Source: CAYVUM01 sp964619055 (lineage in GTDB: Bacteria; Pseudomonadota; Alphaproteobacteria; Rhodospirillales; Defluviicoccaceae). From it: 23,024 nucleotides of DNA. Position numbers and translations under genes: made by a program. Below the pieces are notes generated by a model. That model did not search any database. It was not told the DNA's origin and saw nothing but the letters and a program-made list of their open reading frames with translations. The stretch lies in contig CAZUDB010000057.1 in the NCBI GenBank assembly GCA_964619055.1, positions 1 to 23,024 on the forward strand. Reading direction: 5' to 3'. Below are positions 1-8,106 of the stretch, piece after piece; within the stretch, counting starts at the first letter, position 1, and each line of letters begins with the position of its first letter.

Positions 1-133
1 CTAGTTAGCGAACGCAGAGCCAGCGTCTTATCAATTCGAACAACGGCATTGAAGCGGGATGTTGCGAAGCGCGATCTAAACGATTGTCTTCGTCTGCAGG
101 GCGAACCGGTCCGGCCGGCGCTTGTGATTTGCG

Positions 134-574
134 TCAGCCGACGCGGTCTGCGCTCGCGGTCTGGCGATTGTCAGCAGACAGGAAGGCTCTCAACTGGACA
201 TCCTGATTGGCCATATGGCGGCAGAGCCAGTGCTTGAAATAGGTGGCGATGGCCGGACTCTCCTCCACCTTCAATGCTTGCCCAAGGCTGCCCATGAAGT
301 CCTCCGCGTCCTGCAAAAGGCGTCTATGGTCGGCTCGGTGGTCGACGTAGCCCGGGTAGCGTAGGGCCTGCATGTGGACCTCTTCCTCATTGAAATGCCA
401 ACGGGCGTAGAGCAGGAATGTACGAATGCGCTCCCGCATGGCGCCGATCGACAGCCCATTGGCTGTGGCCCATACAATTCGACTATGCAGATCAAGAAGT
501 TCTTGGTGGCTGGAATCCAGAGCAGACAAGCCTGAGCTTCGTCGATCATCCCTTTCAACAGGCTCTTTAGCCAT
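134..574 (-). CDS. Bacteriohemerythrin (hemerythrin-domain protein)
   Basis: This is a single-domain hemerythrin of about 146 residues. The family binds O2 reversibly at a non-heme di-iron centre inside a four-helix bundle and serves in oxygen storage, delivery or sensing in the cytoplasm. All seven iron ligands can be placed: H23 (in DSSHQEL), H60 and E64 (RWHFNEEE), H79 and H83 (HRADH), H120 and D125 (RHMANQD). Their spacing agrees closely with characterised bacteriohemerythrins. There is no signal peptide or membrane segment. I chose the ATG at 574 because GGAG and CGGGAC lie just upstream and the length suits the family. An in-frame ATG at 616 would add 14 residues but has no ribosome-binding site. 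The gene lies downstream of the cysteine synthase gene on the same strand, but the gap of over 300 bases argues against tight cotranscription. Partner and exact role cannot be told from sequence. Confidence 0.88.
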   Translation of the reverse strand: MAKEPVERDDRRSSGLSALDSSHQELLDLHSRIVWATANGLSIGAMRERIRTFLLYARWHFNEEEVHMQALRYPGYVDHRADHRRLLQDAEDFMGSLGQALKVEESPAIATYFKHWLCRHMANQDVQLRAFLSADNRQTASADRVG

Positions 575-901
575 TGGTCCCGGACTCCGTTTCTGAAAGG
601 ACGGCGAGCGAAACATTCACGCTTATTAGAGCCCAGCCGCGCGATACCCACATTTCGCTCCTACCAACGGCAGGTCTTTTCAAGATCAGCCGTCTACCGT
701 AAGGAGCGGCCAAAGTGCGTTTCAGACACCTCTATAGCGTCGACACTTCGGCATATCTGTGGCGTTTCACACAGTATGGCGTCAAAATCCGAAATCGAAA
801 ACCGTCCATAGATAGACGAGCCAAGCTCTCCTGCACGTTACGGTGGCAATGACCGATTGGCTATCGCGGGAAGCGTAGGGCAGCGCACCTGACCTGGAGG
901 G
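575..901. other. Intergenic region between hemerythrin and cysteine synthase genes
   Basis: No convincing coding region lies in this stretch. It must hold the promoter of the minus-strand hemerythrin gene and the 3' end of the cysteine synthase transcript. I see no sigma-70 promoter with good boxes and no hairpin followed by a T-run. The only clear structure is the imperfect palindrome at 752-778, listed separately. Confidence 0.5.
752..778. promoter_or_regulatory. Imperfect palindrome, possible operator or hairpin
   Basis: The arms are CATA plus CTGTG on the left and CACAG plus TATG on the right. They pair over nine bases with one bulged T at 756, around an eight-base spacer (762-769). The site is about 180 bases upstream of the hemerythrin start and 124 bases past the cysteine synthase stop. 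The inner TGTG/CACA halves recall CRP-type sites, but the spacing does not fit the CRP consensus. No T-run follows on either strand, so an operator or processing hairpin is likelier than an intrinsic terminator. No function is proven. Confidence 0.3.
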
Positions 902-1987
902 TTACACCGAGCGCATCTGATAGCCTGGTGTCGATCGTGACAGGGCGATTTCCTCCTCTGTCATTACCTCTTCGATGCTCTCGAACAGGGGTGACGAGAG
1001 GTAGCGCTCGCCCGTGTCAGGAAGCATGCACAGGATGACGGAGTCGCGATCAGCGCGTTCGGCGATGTCCATGGCGATCGCAAATGTTGAGCCGCCGGAT
1101 ACACCGGTGAAAATGCCTTCGTGCTGAGCGAGCTTGTGCGACCACGCCATGCCCACCGGTCCCGGAACGGGGATCAGATCGTCGTAATAGTCGTTGTCGA
1201 TGGCCTCCTGCAGGACCAAGGGAATGAAATCCGGCGTCCAGCCTTGAATCGGATGGGGCTCAAAGGCCGGGTGGCTTTCAGCGGGGGAGCCATCGGGATG
1301 GCGAGCCTGGGCGTGACCGCTGCCAACGATCTGGGCATTAGCCGGCTCACTTAGGATAATCTTGGTCTCGGGCCGGACCTTGCGCAGCACTCGACCGACG
1401 CCTGTGACCGTGCCGCCTGTCCCGTAGCCCGTCACGTAATAGTCAAGCCGATGATCCGCGAAGTCAGCGAGGATTTCCCGGGCCGTCGTATTCTCGTGAA
1501 TGCGGGCATTGGCTTCGGTTTCGAACTGGTGTGCAAGAAACCAGCCGTTTGCCTCCGCCAATTCGACTGCTTTTTCATACATCCCGAAGCCCTTTAACTC
1601 GCGGGGCGTGAGTACGACCTTTGCGCCAAAGAACCGCATCAGCTTGCGCCGTTCGATGGAGAAGCTGTCTGCCATAGTGACAACAAGTGGATAGCCCTTG
1701 GCCGCACAGACCATGGCAAGGCCGATGCCCGTATTGCCGCTGGTGGCCTCCACCACGGTCTGGCCCGGCTTCAACACGCCGCTTTGCTCCGCTTCTTCAA
1801 TAATGCTTACGGCCAGGCGGTCCTTGACGGAGGCGGCCGGGTTGAAGAACTCCGCCTTCACGTACAGCCGGACGTGGTCGGGAGCCAACCGGTTGATGCG
1901 AATCGAGGGCGTGTCGCCGATCGTGTCCATAACGCTGTCGTAAAGCCGTCCCCGTCCGTCGGTGGTGCGAGCGTTAAGCATGGTCAT
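902..1987 (-). CDS. PLP-dependent cysteine synthase family protein
   Basis: This 361-residue protein belongs to the fold-type II PLP enzymes of the O-acetylserine sulfhydrylase/cystathionine beta-synthase group. The expected reaction is O-acetylserine plus sulfide to cysteine and acetate, in the cytoplasm. Visible motifs are the Schiff-base lysine K55 in NPAASVKDR, the substrate loop TSGNTG (82-87), the phosphate-binding loop GYGTGGT (187-193), PIQGW (247-251), GVSGGST (295-301) and the C-terminal PDTGERYLS. It is longer than the usual 310 residues because of an insertion before PIQG (about 222-246) and a tail after ERYLS. The ATG at 1987 has GGGAGA six bases upstream. A second ATG at 1981 lies too far from that site. 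The family is secure. Substrate choice (O-acetylserine, O-phosphoserine or another) is not, so no symbol is given. Confidence 0.9.
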   Translation of the reverse strand: MTMLNARTTDGRGRLYDSVMDTIGDTPSIRINRLAPDHVRLYVKAEFFNPAASVKDRLAVSIIEEAEQSGVLKPGQTVVEATSGNTGIGLAMVCAAKGYPLVVTMADSFSIERRKLMRFFGAKVVLTPRELKGFGMYEKAVELAEANGWFLAHQFETEANARIHENTTAREILADFADHRLDYYVTGYGTGGTVTGVGRVLRKVRPETKIILSEPANAQIVGSGHAQARHPDGSPAESHPAFEPHPIQGWTPDFIPLVLQEAIDNDYYDDLIPVPGPVGMAWSHKLAQHEGIFTGVSGGSTFAIAMDIAERADRDSVILCMLPDTGERYLSSPLFESIEEVMTEEEIALSRSTPGYQMRSV

Positions 1988-2100
1988 TGGTTGTCTCCCG
2001 ACTTATGTTCTCCCGGAGTCAGAGTGGACATGCCGGTGGGGGGAAGTAAACGAGGTAATCCAAAGTGAGTGACGCTTAGTTCATAGGCGTGGGCGACTGC

Positions 2101-3444
2101 TTAAACTCCGGCTACGGTCATAGCATCGATGCGAAGGGTCGGTGCGTCGGTGCCGTATCGGAAGTGCAGATCGTTGCTGGCGGTGAGGTTCAGAAACATA
2201 TCGCTGAGATTTCCGGCAACGGTAACCTCGCTTACCGGCCAGGTGATCTCCCCGTTCTCGATCCAAAATCCGCTTGCCCCACGGCTATAATCGCCGGTGA
2301 CGGTGTTCACGCCAAAACCGATCAGCTCGGTCACATAGAAACCGCTGCTGATATCCCGGATCAAGTCTTCCGGGGTGTGCGGGCCTGGCTCCAAATAAAG
2401 GTTTGAGGCGGCGGGCGACGGTGGCGATGCCGCTCCGCGGCTTGCATTGCCAGTGGTCCGCAGGCCCAGCTTCCGGGCGCTCCGCAAATCCAACAACCAG
2501 GTCGTCAACACCCCCTGATCAATAACGGCGCGCCGTTCGGTTGCGACGCCTTCGCCATCGAAGGGGCGTGAGCGCAACCCTCGCTTGCGATGAGGGTCAT
2601 CGACGACGGTCACGGATGCAGGGAATACGGCCTCGCCCATCTTGTCTTTCAGGAAACTGGTCCCCCGGGCGATGGCGCCACCGTTGATAGCCATGGCGAG
2701 ATGACCCAGCAACGACCGAGCGATGCGTGGCTCAAACACAACCGGCACGTTGGCAGATGCGGCCTTTCTGGGATTGAGGCGGCGCACGGCTCGCGTTCCA
2801 GCGCTTTGGCCGAGTTCCGTCGGATCGGGCAGATCGCTGGCGTAAACGGCCGATGCGTAGTCATAGTCCCGCTCCATTGCGGTGCCATCCCCGGCAAGGA
2901 CCGACACAGCGCAGCCGTGGCTGGAACGCGTTCGTAGTCGCGCAAAGCCATTGCTTGCAACAATTGCTGTCCGGGACGCGCTCCAGGACGCGTCCGAACC
3001 TTCGGAGTTGGTCACGCCGGTAACCGCGCGGGCCGCCGCTTCGGCGGCCCGCGCCCGCTCGAACAAAGCCTGCGTGTCGGGCTCGTAGGTATCGCTGGCG
3101 TCCACGTCCACATCGTCGCGGGCAAGCTGGTCCGGATCGGCGAGGCCTGTGAACGGGTCTTCTGGCACGGCCCGGGCCATCGCGACTGCGCGCTCCGCCA
3201 GATCATAAAAGCCGGCCGTGCTCAAGTCCGAAGACGACACGATTGCCTGGCGCTGGCCGATGAACACCCGTAAGCCCACCTCCGCCTCTTCCGAGCGCTC
3301 CACCTGCTCCTGGTCGCCAAGGCGGCAGGTCACGGTCAGCGAGCGGCTTTCGGCCAGCACGGCGTCGGCGGCGTCGGCGCCGAGCGACCGGGAGTCGGCG
3401 ACAAGGGACGACAAGCGGTCGAGGATTGAGGTTGTTTCAATCAT
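2101..3444 (-). CDS. pmbA: PmbA/TldE family protein (metalloprotease partner subunit)
   Basis: The product has about 447 residues, the normal length for PmbA/TldE. In characterised systems TldE pairs with TldD in a heterodimeric cytosolic protease that trims peptides such as microcin B17 precursor and degrades the CcdA antitoxin. TldD carries the zinc site. This protein has the family signatures RPFDGEGVAT (292-301) and DYSRGASGFWIENGEI (385-400), then a PVSEVTVAGNL segment. It lacks the HExxxH zinc motif of TldD, which identifies the TldE side. No tldD gene is in the window. The frame stays open to 3666, but the extra 74 residues are low-quality sequence without homology features. I chose the ATG at 3444, which has GGAAA upstream. 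An ATG at 3456 is also possible. It is transcribed away from korA. Confidence 0.9.
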   Translation of the reverse strand: MIETTSILDRLSSLVADSRSLGADAADAVLAESRSLTVTCRLGDQEQVERSEEAEVGLRVFIGQRQAIVSSSDLSTAGFYDLAERAVAMARAVPEDPFTGLADPDQLARDDVDVDASDTYEPDTQALFERARAAEAAARAVTGVTNSEGSDASWSASRTAIVASNGFARLRTRSSHGCAVSVLAGDGTAMERDYDYASAVYASDLPDPTELGQSAGTRAVRRLNPRKAASANVPVVFEPRIARSLLGHLAMAINGGAIARGTSFLKDKMGEAVFPASVTVVDDPHRKRGLRSRPFDGEGVATERRAVIDQGVLTTWLLDLRSARKLGLRTTGNASRGAASPPSPAASNLYLEPGPHTPEDLIRDISSGFYVTELIGFGVNTVTGDYSRGASGFWIENGEITWPVSEVTVAGNLSDMFLNLTASNDLHFRYGTDAPTLRIDAMTVAGV

Positions 3445-3752
3445 TAATGTTTCCATCAGATCGGTGGTTCGCGTGCAAAGGCGCACACGCGCATAACGTG
3501 GGAAGGGTGCTGTGCGGTTCCCAACACGGCGACTGGGGTGATAGCGCGTGACAGAAATGGGGTCCAGGGGACAGCTTCCGCCGTTCGGTGATTGCGACAA
3601 CAGCCCCGGGAGCCGATATCTGAAGCGATCGGCTTGATTTGCAAGCCGCTTTATGGAGATGTGCATACCTGTCGAATGTCAGATATTCCATCTCTACCGG
3701 CTCGAAGACGCCGGGACAGCGATCGGAACCGGGAGACTTTATCGATTACGCC
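3445..3752. other. Divergent intergenic region between pmbA and korA
   Basis: This region of about 308 bases separates two divergent genes and must carry promoters for both. Reading frames extend into it from both sides, but their translations look non-coding. It holds a perfect 7-base-pair hairpin at 3630-3648 and a separated inverted repeat, ATATCTGA at 3616-3623 and TCAGATAT at 3679-3686. No clear -35/-10 pair was found. Confidence 0.5.
3630..3648. promoter_or_regulatory. Perfect hairpin/palindrome upstream of korA
   Basis: CGGCTTG (3630-3636) is exactly complementary to CAAGCCG (3642-3648) across a five-base loop, ATTTG. It lies about 105 bases upstream of the korA start and 186 bases upstream of the pmbA start. 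It is flanked by the wider inverted repeat ATATCTGA/TCAGATAT. It could be a repressor site or a leader hairpin in the korA transcript. There is no T-run after it, so it is not an intrinsic terminator. Confidence 0.35.
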
Positions 3753-5651
3753 ATGAAACCCTTAGCAGCTCACCTCGACGAACCATCACCCGATTCCGAA
3801 GGCCAAACCGGCGTTCGTGGCCGTCGTCAGTCGCTTGAGTCCGCGGTCGTGCGTTTCGCCGGCGATTCCGGAGACGGCATTCAGCTCACGGGCGGCAGGT
3901 TTGCCGACGCAACAGCGTTGGCGGGGAACGATCTCGCCACGTTTCCGGATTTCCCCGCTGAGATTCGGGCCCCAGTGGGTACGACTTACGGCGTTTCGGC
4001 GTTCCAGATCAACTTCGGCTCCCGCGAAATCAAAACGTCCGGCGACCGACCGGACACTCTTGTGGCGTTCAATCCGGCTGCGCTGAAGGTTGAGATCGCC
4101 ACCCTTCGACCTGGTGGACTGGTGATCCTGGATGGCGGGGCGTTCACAGAGCGCAATCTCCGCAAAGCCGGCTACGAGGCCGATCCGCGCCAAGATGGCA
4201 GTTTGGATGCCTATCGCGTCATTGAAGCCGACATTGCGCAGCGCACCGTGGACGCCGTTAAAGGCTTTGGCCTGTCGAAGAACGATTCGGCCAAATGCAA
4301 GAACATGTGGGCGCTGGGCCTCGTCTATTGGCTCTACGATCGCAGTCGGCAGCCAACTGTGGAGTGGCTCAATGCCAAGTTTGGCGGCAGAGTTGAAGTC
4401 GCAGGCGCCAACGTGGCGGCCCTAAATGCTGGCCATGCGTACGGCGAAACTCTTGAGCTCGCCTCAGAACTCGGCGGCTTTACCGTGGCGCCGGCAGCCA
4501 TTGAGTCCGGACTTTATCGCTCCATCACGGGTGGTGACGCTCTGGCATACGGCCTGGTTGTCGGCGCCCATCTTGCGGACATTCCGCTCGTACTCGGCTC
4601 CTATCCGATCACGCCAGCCTCGCCTTTGCTGCACACGCTGGCTGGTCTTGGCGAACACGGGGTCACGACGCTGCAGGCCGAGGACGAAATCGCCGCAATT
4701 TGTGCAGCCATTGGTGCTTCCTTCGCTGGGTCTCTTGGGGTCACGTCGTCGTCCGGTCCCGGCATTGCCCTTAAGACCGAGGCAATGGGACTGGCGATCT
4801 CAGCCGAACTGCCGCTTGTGATCATCAACACTCAGCGCGCCGGGCCCTCCACGGGATTGCCGACCAAAACGGAGCAATCGGACTTGTTTCAAGCAGTGTT
4901 CGGGCGCAATGGCGACAGCCCGCTTGCGGTTATTGCGGCGCGCTCTCCGTCTGATTGCTTCGCCGTCGCCATTGAGGCGGTGCGGATCGCGACCCGCTAT
5001 ATGACTCCGGTGATCCTGCTTTCCGATGGTTACATCGCTAACGCGGCCCAGCCGTGGCGTGTACCTGATGTGGCTTCGCTCGAGGCGTTTCCGGTGTCAT
5101 TCCGGACCAACGGTGTTGATTACAGGCCTTTTGCGCGCGATCCCGAAACGCTGGCCCGGGCCTGGGTCAAGCCGGGAACACCGGGTCTGGCCCATCGCGT
5201 CGGCGGGTTGGAGAAGGACGCCGAAACCGGGAACATCTCCTACGACCCGGAAAACCACCGGCGCATGACCGACCTTCGCGCTGCCAAAATTGCAGGCGTC
5301 GCCAAGGATATCCCGGATCAGGTGGTCGAGGACGGGCCTGAGCGCGGTCGTCTCGCCGTTGTCGGTTGGGGATCTACCTACGGGCCCATCAACCGTGCCG
5401 TTTCGACGATGCGTCAGGCGGGCTACGATGTTGCCCATATCCACATCCGCCACATCTGGCCAATGCCCCGAAACCTCGGCGATCTATTGCGGGGCTACGA
5501 GCGGGTGCTGGTGGCGGAGATGAACACGGGACAACTCCTAACCGTGCTTCGCGCCCAGTTTCTGATCGACGCCGAGGGCCTGAACAAGGTTTCCGGACAA
5601 CCGTTTAAGATCGGCGAGATTGAGACCGCAATTCGCGCCCGCCTTGATTGA
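3753..5651 (+). CDS. korA: 2-oxoacid:ferredoxin oxidoreductase, fused gamma-alpha subunit (KorA type)
   Basis: This is the large subunit (about 632 residues) of a CoA- and TPP-dependent 2-oxoacid:ferredoxin oxidoreductase. The probable reaction is 2-oxoglutarate plus CoA to succinyl-CoA and CO2, reducing ferredoxin. The gamma-type domain comes first, with VVRFAGDSGDGIQLTGG (32-48) and APVGTTYGVSAFQ (73-85). A linker leads to the alpha pyrimidine-binding domain from about 257, with YPITPAS (284-290), QAEDEIAA (308-315) and GPSTGLPTKTEQSDL (364-378), followed by the C-terminal domain. This gamma-alpha fusion with a separate beta subunit is the KorAB layout known from Mycobacterium tuberculosis. 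I chose the ATG at 3753. A TTG at 3639 would add 38 residues without family features, and neither start has a strong ribosome-binding site. korB begins 17 bases downstream. 2-Oxoglutarate is preferred over pyruvate by architecture only. Confidence 0.9.
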   Translation: MKPLAAHLDEPSPDSEGQTGVRGRRQSLESAVVRFAGDSGDGIQLTGGRFADATALAGNDLATFPDFPAEIRAPVGTTYGVSAFQINFGSREIKTSGDRPDTLVAFNPAALKVEIATLRPGGLVILDGGAFTERNLRKAGYEADPRQDGSLDAYRVIEADIAQRTVDAVKGFGLSKNDSAKCKNMWALGLVYWLYDRSRQPTVEWLNAKFGGRVEVAGANVAALNAGHAYGETLELASELGGFTVAPAAIESGLYRSITGGDALAYGLVVGAHLADIPLVLGSYPITPASPLLHTLAGLGEHGVTTLQAEDEIAAICAAIGASFAGSLGVTSSSGPGIALKTEAMGLAISAELPLVIINTQRAGPSTGLPTKTEQSDLFQAVFGRNGDSPLAVIAARSPSDCFAVAIEAVRIATRYMTPVILLSDGYIANAAQPWRVPDVASLEAFPVSFRTNGVDYRPFARDPETLARAWVKPGTPGLAHRVGGLEKDAETGNISYDPENHRRMTDLRAAKIAGVAKDIPDQVVEDGPERGRLAVVGWGSTYGPINRAVSTMRQAGYDVAHIHIRHIWPMPRNLGDLLRGYERVLVAEMNTGQLLTVLRAQFLIDAEGLNKVSGQPFKIGEIETAIRARLD

Positions 5652-5668
5652 CGAGGACCAACGCAGCC

Positions 5669-6697
5669 ATGAACGACATCGTCTCGCCTGACCGGCTGAA
5701 GCCCGCTGATTTCGCTTCCGACCAGGAGGTTCGGTGGTGCCCTGGCTGTGGTGACTACGCAATCCTCAAAGCCGTGCAGCGAACACTTGCGGATGTGGGT
5801 GCCAACCCGGATGAAACGGTGTTCGTCTCAGGGATCGGCTGCTCTTCCCGCTTTCCCTATTACCTGTCCACCTATGGCTTTCATACCATCCATGGCCGGG
5901 CTCCAGCCGTTGCGACGGGGATCAAACTGGCCAATCCAGACCTGGATGTTTGGATTGCCACAGGTGATGGCGACGGCCTCTCGATCGGCGGCAACCACAC
6001 GCTTCATATTCTGCGGCGCAATGTCGATGTTCAGATCTTGTTGTTCAATAACGAGATCTACGGCCTAACCAAGGGTCAATATTCTCCCACATCACACGCC
6101 GGTACGCGTTCGCCCTCCACCCCGCTCGGCTCGCTTGAAACGCCCCTCTCGGCGGCGGCGTTCGCCCTCGGCGCCGGTGGTCGGTTCGTTGCACGGGCGA
6201 TCGATACGGACAAACGTCTCGTCGATACATTGACGCGGGCTTATCAACATCGTGGTGCGTCGTTCCTGGAAATCTTCCAAAACTGTATCGTGTACAACGA
6301 CAATGTGTTCTCGACCTTCACGGCAAAGGACGCGGCGCCAGATCGTCAAATCCATGTTCAGCACGGCAAACCCCTGCGTTTCGGACGGGAGAACGCGCTC
6401 GGCCTGCGTTTGAATCCGAGAACCCTCTCGTTAGAGGTCATCCAGCCCGGGACGGACAGTGTTGAAGACAACGATGTCCTGATCCACGACGAAACCAACC
6501 GGACGCTCGCTGGCCTCCTCGCGGCTATGAGCCCACCGGAGCTGCCGATGGCGATCGGTGTGCTGTATTGCGCAGCGGATGAGCCGTTTGAAAAACGAGT
6601 GTTCGGTGACCGATCGGCTGCGATGCGCTCACCGACGACGGCCTCGGCCCTCAACGCCATGATCCGACGCGGACACACCTGGACCGTTGGTGACTGA
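5669..6697 (+). CDS. korB: 2-oxoacid:ferredoxin oxidoreductase, beta subunit (KorB type)
   Basis: This is the TPP- and iron-sulfur-binding catalytic beta subunit, about 342 residues. It works with the product of the preceding gene to pass electrons from 2-oxoacid decarboxylation to ferredoxin. C24 and C27 in WCPGCGD, C58 in GIGCSSRF and C206 in FQNCIVYND are the expected four ligands of one [4Fe-4S] cluster. The TPP/Mg site is seen as GDGDG (99-103) and continues through LLFNNEIYGLTKGQ (124-137). No 8-cysteine ferredoxin domain is attached. I chose the ATG at 5669, which has GAGGA upstream. A TTG at 5648 would overlap the korA stop and cannot be excluded. It sits in the middle of a plus-strand run of redox genes and probably shares the korA promoter. 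Confidence 0.92.
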   Translation: MNDIVSPDRLKPADFASDQEVRWCPGCGDYAILKAVQRTLADVGANPDETVFVSGIGCSSRFPYYLSTYGFHTIHGRAPAVATGIKLANPDLDVWIATGDGDGLSIGGNHTLHILRRNVDVQILLFNNEIYGLTKGQYSPTSHAGTRSPSTPLGSLETPLSAAAFALGAGGRFVARAIDTDKRLVDTLTRAYQHRGASFLEIFQNCIVYNDNVFSTFTAKDAAPDRQIHVQHGKPLRFGRENALGLRLNPRTLSLEVIQPGTDSVEDNDVLIHDETNRTLAGLLAAMSPPELPMAIGVLYCAADEPFEKRVFGDRSAAMRSPTTASALNAMIRRGHTWTVGD

Positions 6698-6741
6698 CCC
6701 CCACCAGCGGTGAAAGCCGCGACAACAAAGACGAGCGTGAC

Positions 6742-8052
6742 TTGACCAGCCCATTATCCATAGCCATCGTGGGGGCAGGTCCCGCAGGGTTTTATACGGC
6801 TGAGGCCCTCCTTGACCGCTGCGAGCACTGTCAGGTCGACATCATCGAACGGCTGCCGACGCCCTATGGCCTCATCCGCGCCGGCGTCGCTCCGGATCAT
6901 CAGTCGGTAAAACGGGTTGATCAGCGGTTTGAGCGCACCGCGGTGCGAGCGCCGGTCCGTTACTTCGGCAACGTGACCGTCGGGAGAGACATATCGTTTG
7001 AAGAAGTCTGCCATCTTTACGACGCCGTCGTCCTCGCTGTCGGGGCGCCCGTCGATCGCTACCTCGGTATTCCGGGTGAGGATCTGGCAGGTATCTATGG
7101 CTCGGCACTTTTCGTCGGATGGTACAACGGCCATCCCGACTTTCATGACATCGCGCCGCCGCTTGATCGTTCGTCGGCCGTTGTCATCGGGCTTGGCAAC
7201 GTTGCGCTCGATGTCGCGCGCATTCTTGTCCGCACCGAGGCCGAACTCGCAGACTCGGACGTTCCCCGCTCCGTGGCTGCACGTCTGCGTGCGAGTTCAG
7301 TAAAGGACGTCCACATCGTCGGTCGGCGTGGACCGCTGGAGGCAAAGTTCACGATTGCCGAGTTGCGTGAAATGGGGCGGCTTGCAGCCGCTGATGTCAT
7401 CGTCCATGCGGATGATTTGCCCACAACCATTGCCGACACGGTGCCGGACCATCGCCAAAAACAGAAGGTAATGAGTGTCCTGCGGGATTTTGCCGATCGT
7501 GGTCCGCCCACGAAGCCGCGCCGTGTTCACATCCACTTTTGTTCAACCCCTTTGGCTTTTGAGGGCAAGGAGCGTGTAGAAGCGCTTTGCGTCGAGCGAT
7601 CCAGGGGGAGTGGAGAAACGACGATCCCGTGTGGGCTCGCCGTCGCGGCCATCGGCTATACGTTCGAGCCGATCCCGGGTGTTCCCTTTGATGATAGGTC
7701 CGGTCGCATTCGCCACCACAACGGCCGTGCCACGCCGGGTGTTTACGCGGTCGGTTGGGCCAAGCGCGGCCCCGTCGGCGTGATCGGCAGCAATCGGCCC
7801 GATGGCCAGGAATGCGCCGAACAGATTTTGGAAGATTTCCCGGAAGGCGGACGACGGTCGGGTCGTAAAGCGCTGGCATCCCTGCTTAAGGAGCGTGGGG
7901 TCAGGGTCGTGAGCTTTGACGATTGGCGGCGGATTGATGCCGCCGAACGGGAGGCGGCCGACGGTGTTCAGCCCCGGGCAAAGTTCACCCGGATCGACGA
8001 CATGTTTCACGTTCTGGACCGACAGAGCAGTGATATACTACATAATGAATGA
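6742..8052 (+). CDS. Ferredoxin-NADP reductase, adrenodoxin-reductase (FprA) type
   Basis: This 436-residue FAD protein matches the adrenodoxin reductase/FprA class, which moves electrons between NADP(H) and ferredoxin in the cytoplasm. The FAD-binding Rossmann motif is IVGAGPAG (9-16). LPTPYGLIRAGVAPDH (38-53) is a class hallmark. The NADPH-binding segment is VIGLGNVALDVAR (148-160) with GRRGP at 194-198. The second FAD contact is GWAKRGPVGVIGSNR (338-352). The start is TTG at 6742, the only start close to the first beta strand, with a weak GACGAG upstream. It follows korB by 44 bases. The natural reading is that it recycles ferredoxin reduced by KorAB into NADPH, or runs the reverse way to feed reductive carboxylation. 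The ferredoxin must be encoded elsewhere. A symbol such as fprA would fit but is not certain. Confidence 0.9.
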   Translation: MTSPLSIAIVGAGPAGFYTAEALLDRCEHCQVDIIERLPTPYGLIRAGVAPDHQSVKRVDQRFERTAVRAPVRYFGNVTVGRDISFEEVCHLYDAVVLAVGAPVDRYLGIPGEDLAGIYGSALFVGWYNGHPDFHDIAPPLDRSSAVVIGLGNVALDVARILVRTEAELADSDVPRSVAARLRASSVKDVHIVGRRGPLEAKFTIAELREMGRLAAADVIVHADDLPTTIADTVPDHRQKQKVMSVLRDFADRGPPTKPRRVHIHFCSTPLAFEGKERVEALCVERSRGSGETTIPCGLAVAAIGYTFEPIPGVPFDDRSGRIRHHNGRATPGVYAVGWAKRGPVGVIGSNRPDGQECAEQILEDFPEGGRRSGRKALASLLKERGVRVVSFDDWRRIDAAEREAADGVQPRAKFTRIDDMFHVLDRQSSDILHNE

Positions 8053-8106
8053 GTGTTTTTGTTGTCGCTAACACAAATCCTGTAAACACCTGGCGGGGAA
8101 TCGATA

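Noticed and set aside
49..237. Small plus-strand open frame opposite the hemerythrin 3' end
   Set aside because: It overlaps a well-supported gene by about 100 bases, has no ribosome-binding site and its translation shows no domain-like features.
757..774. CRP-like site TGTG/CACA
   Set aside because: The half-site spacing does not match the 16-base CRP core, so only a generic palindrome is reported.
3445..3666. Longer N-terminus for the PmbA protein
   Set aside because: The added 74 residues would start inside the korA promoter region and do not resemble the family. Starting at 3444 gives the usual length.
8053..8089. GTGTTT/AAACAC inverted repeat between the reductase and rhodanese genes
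   Set aside because: The six-base arms are 25 bases apart in AT-rich DNA with no T-run, so chance is the simpler explanation.
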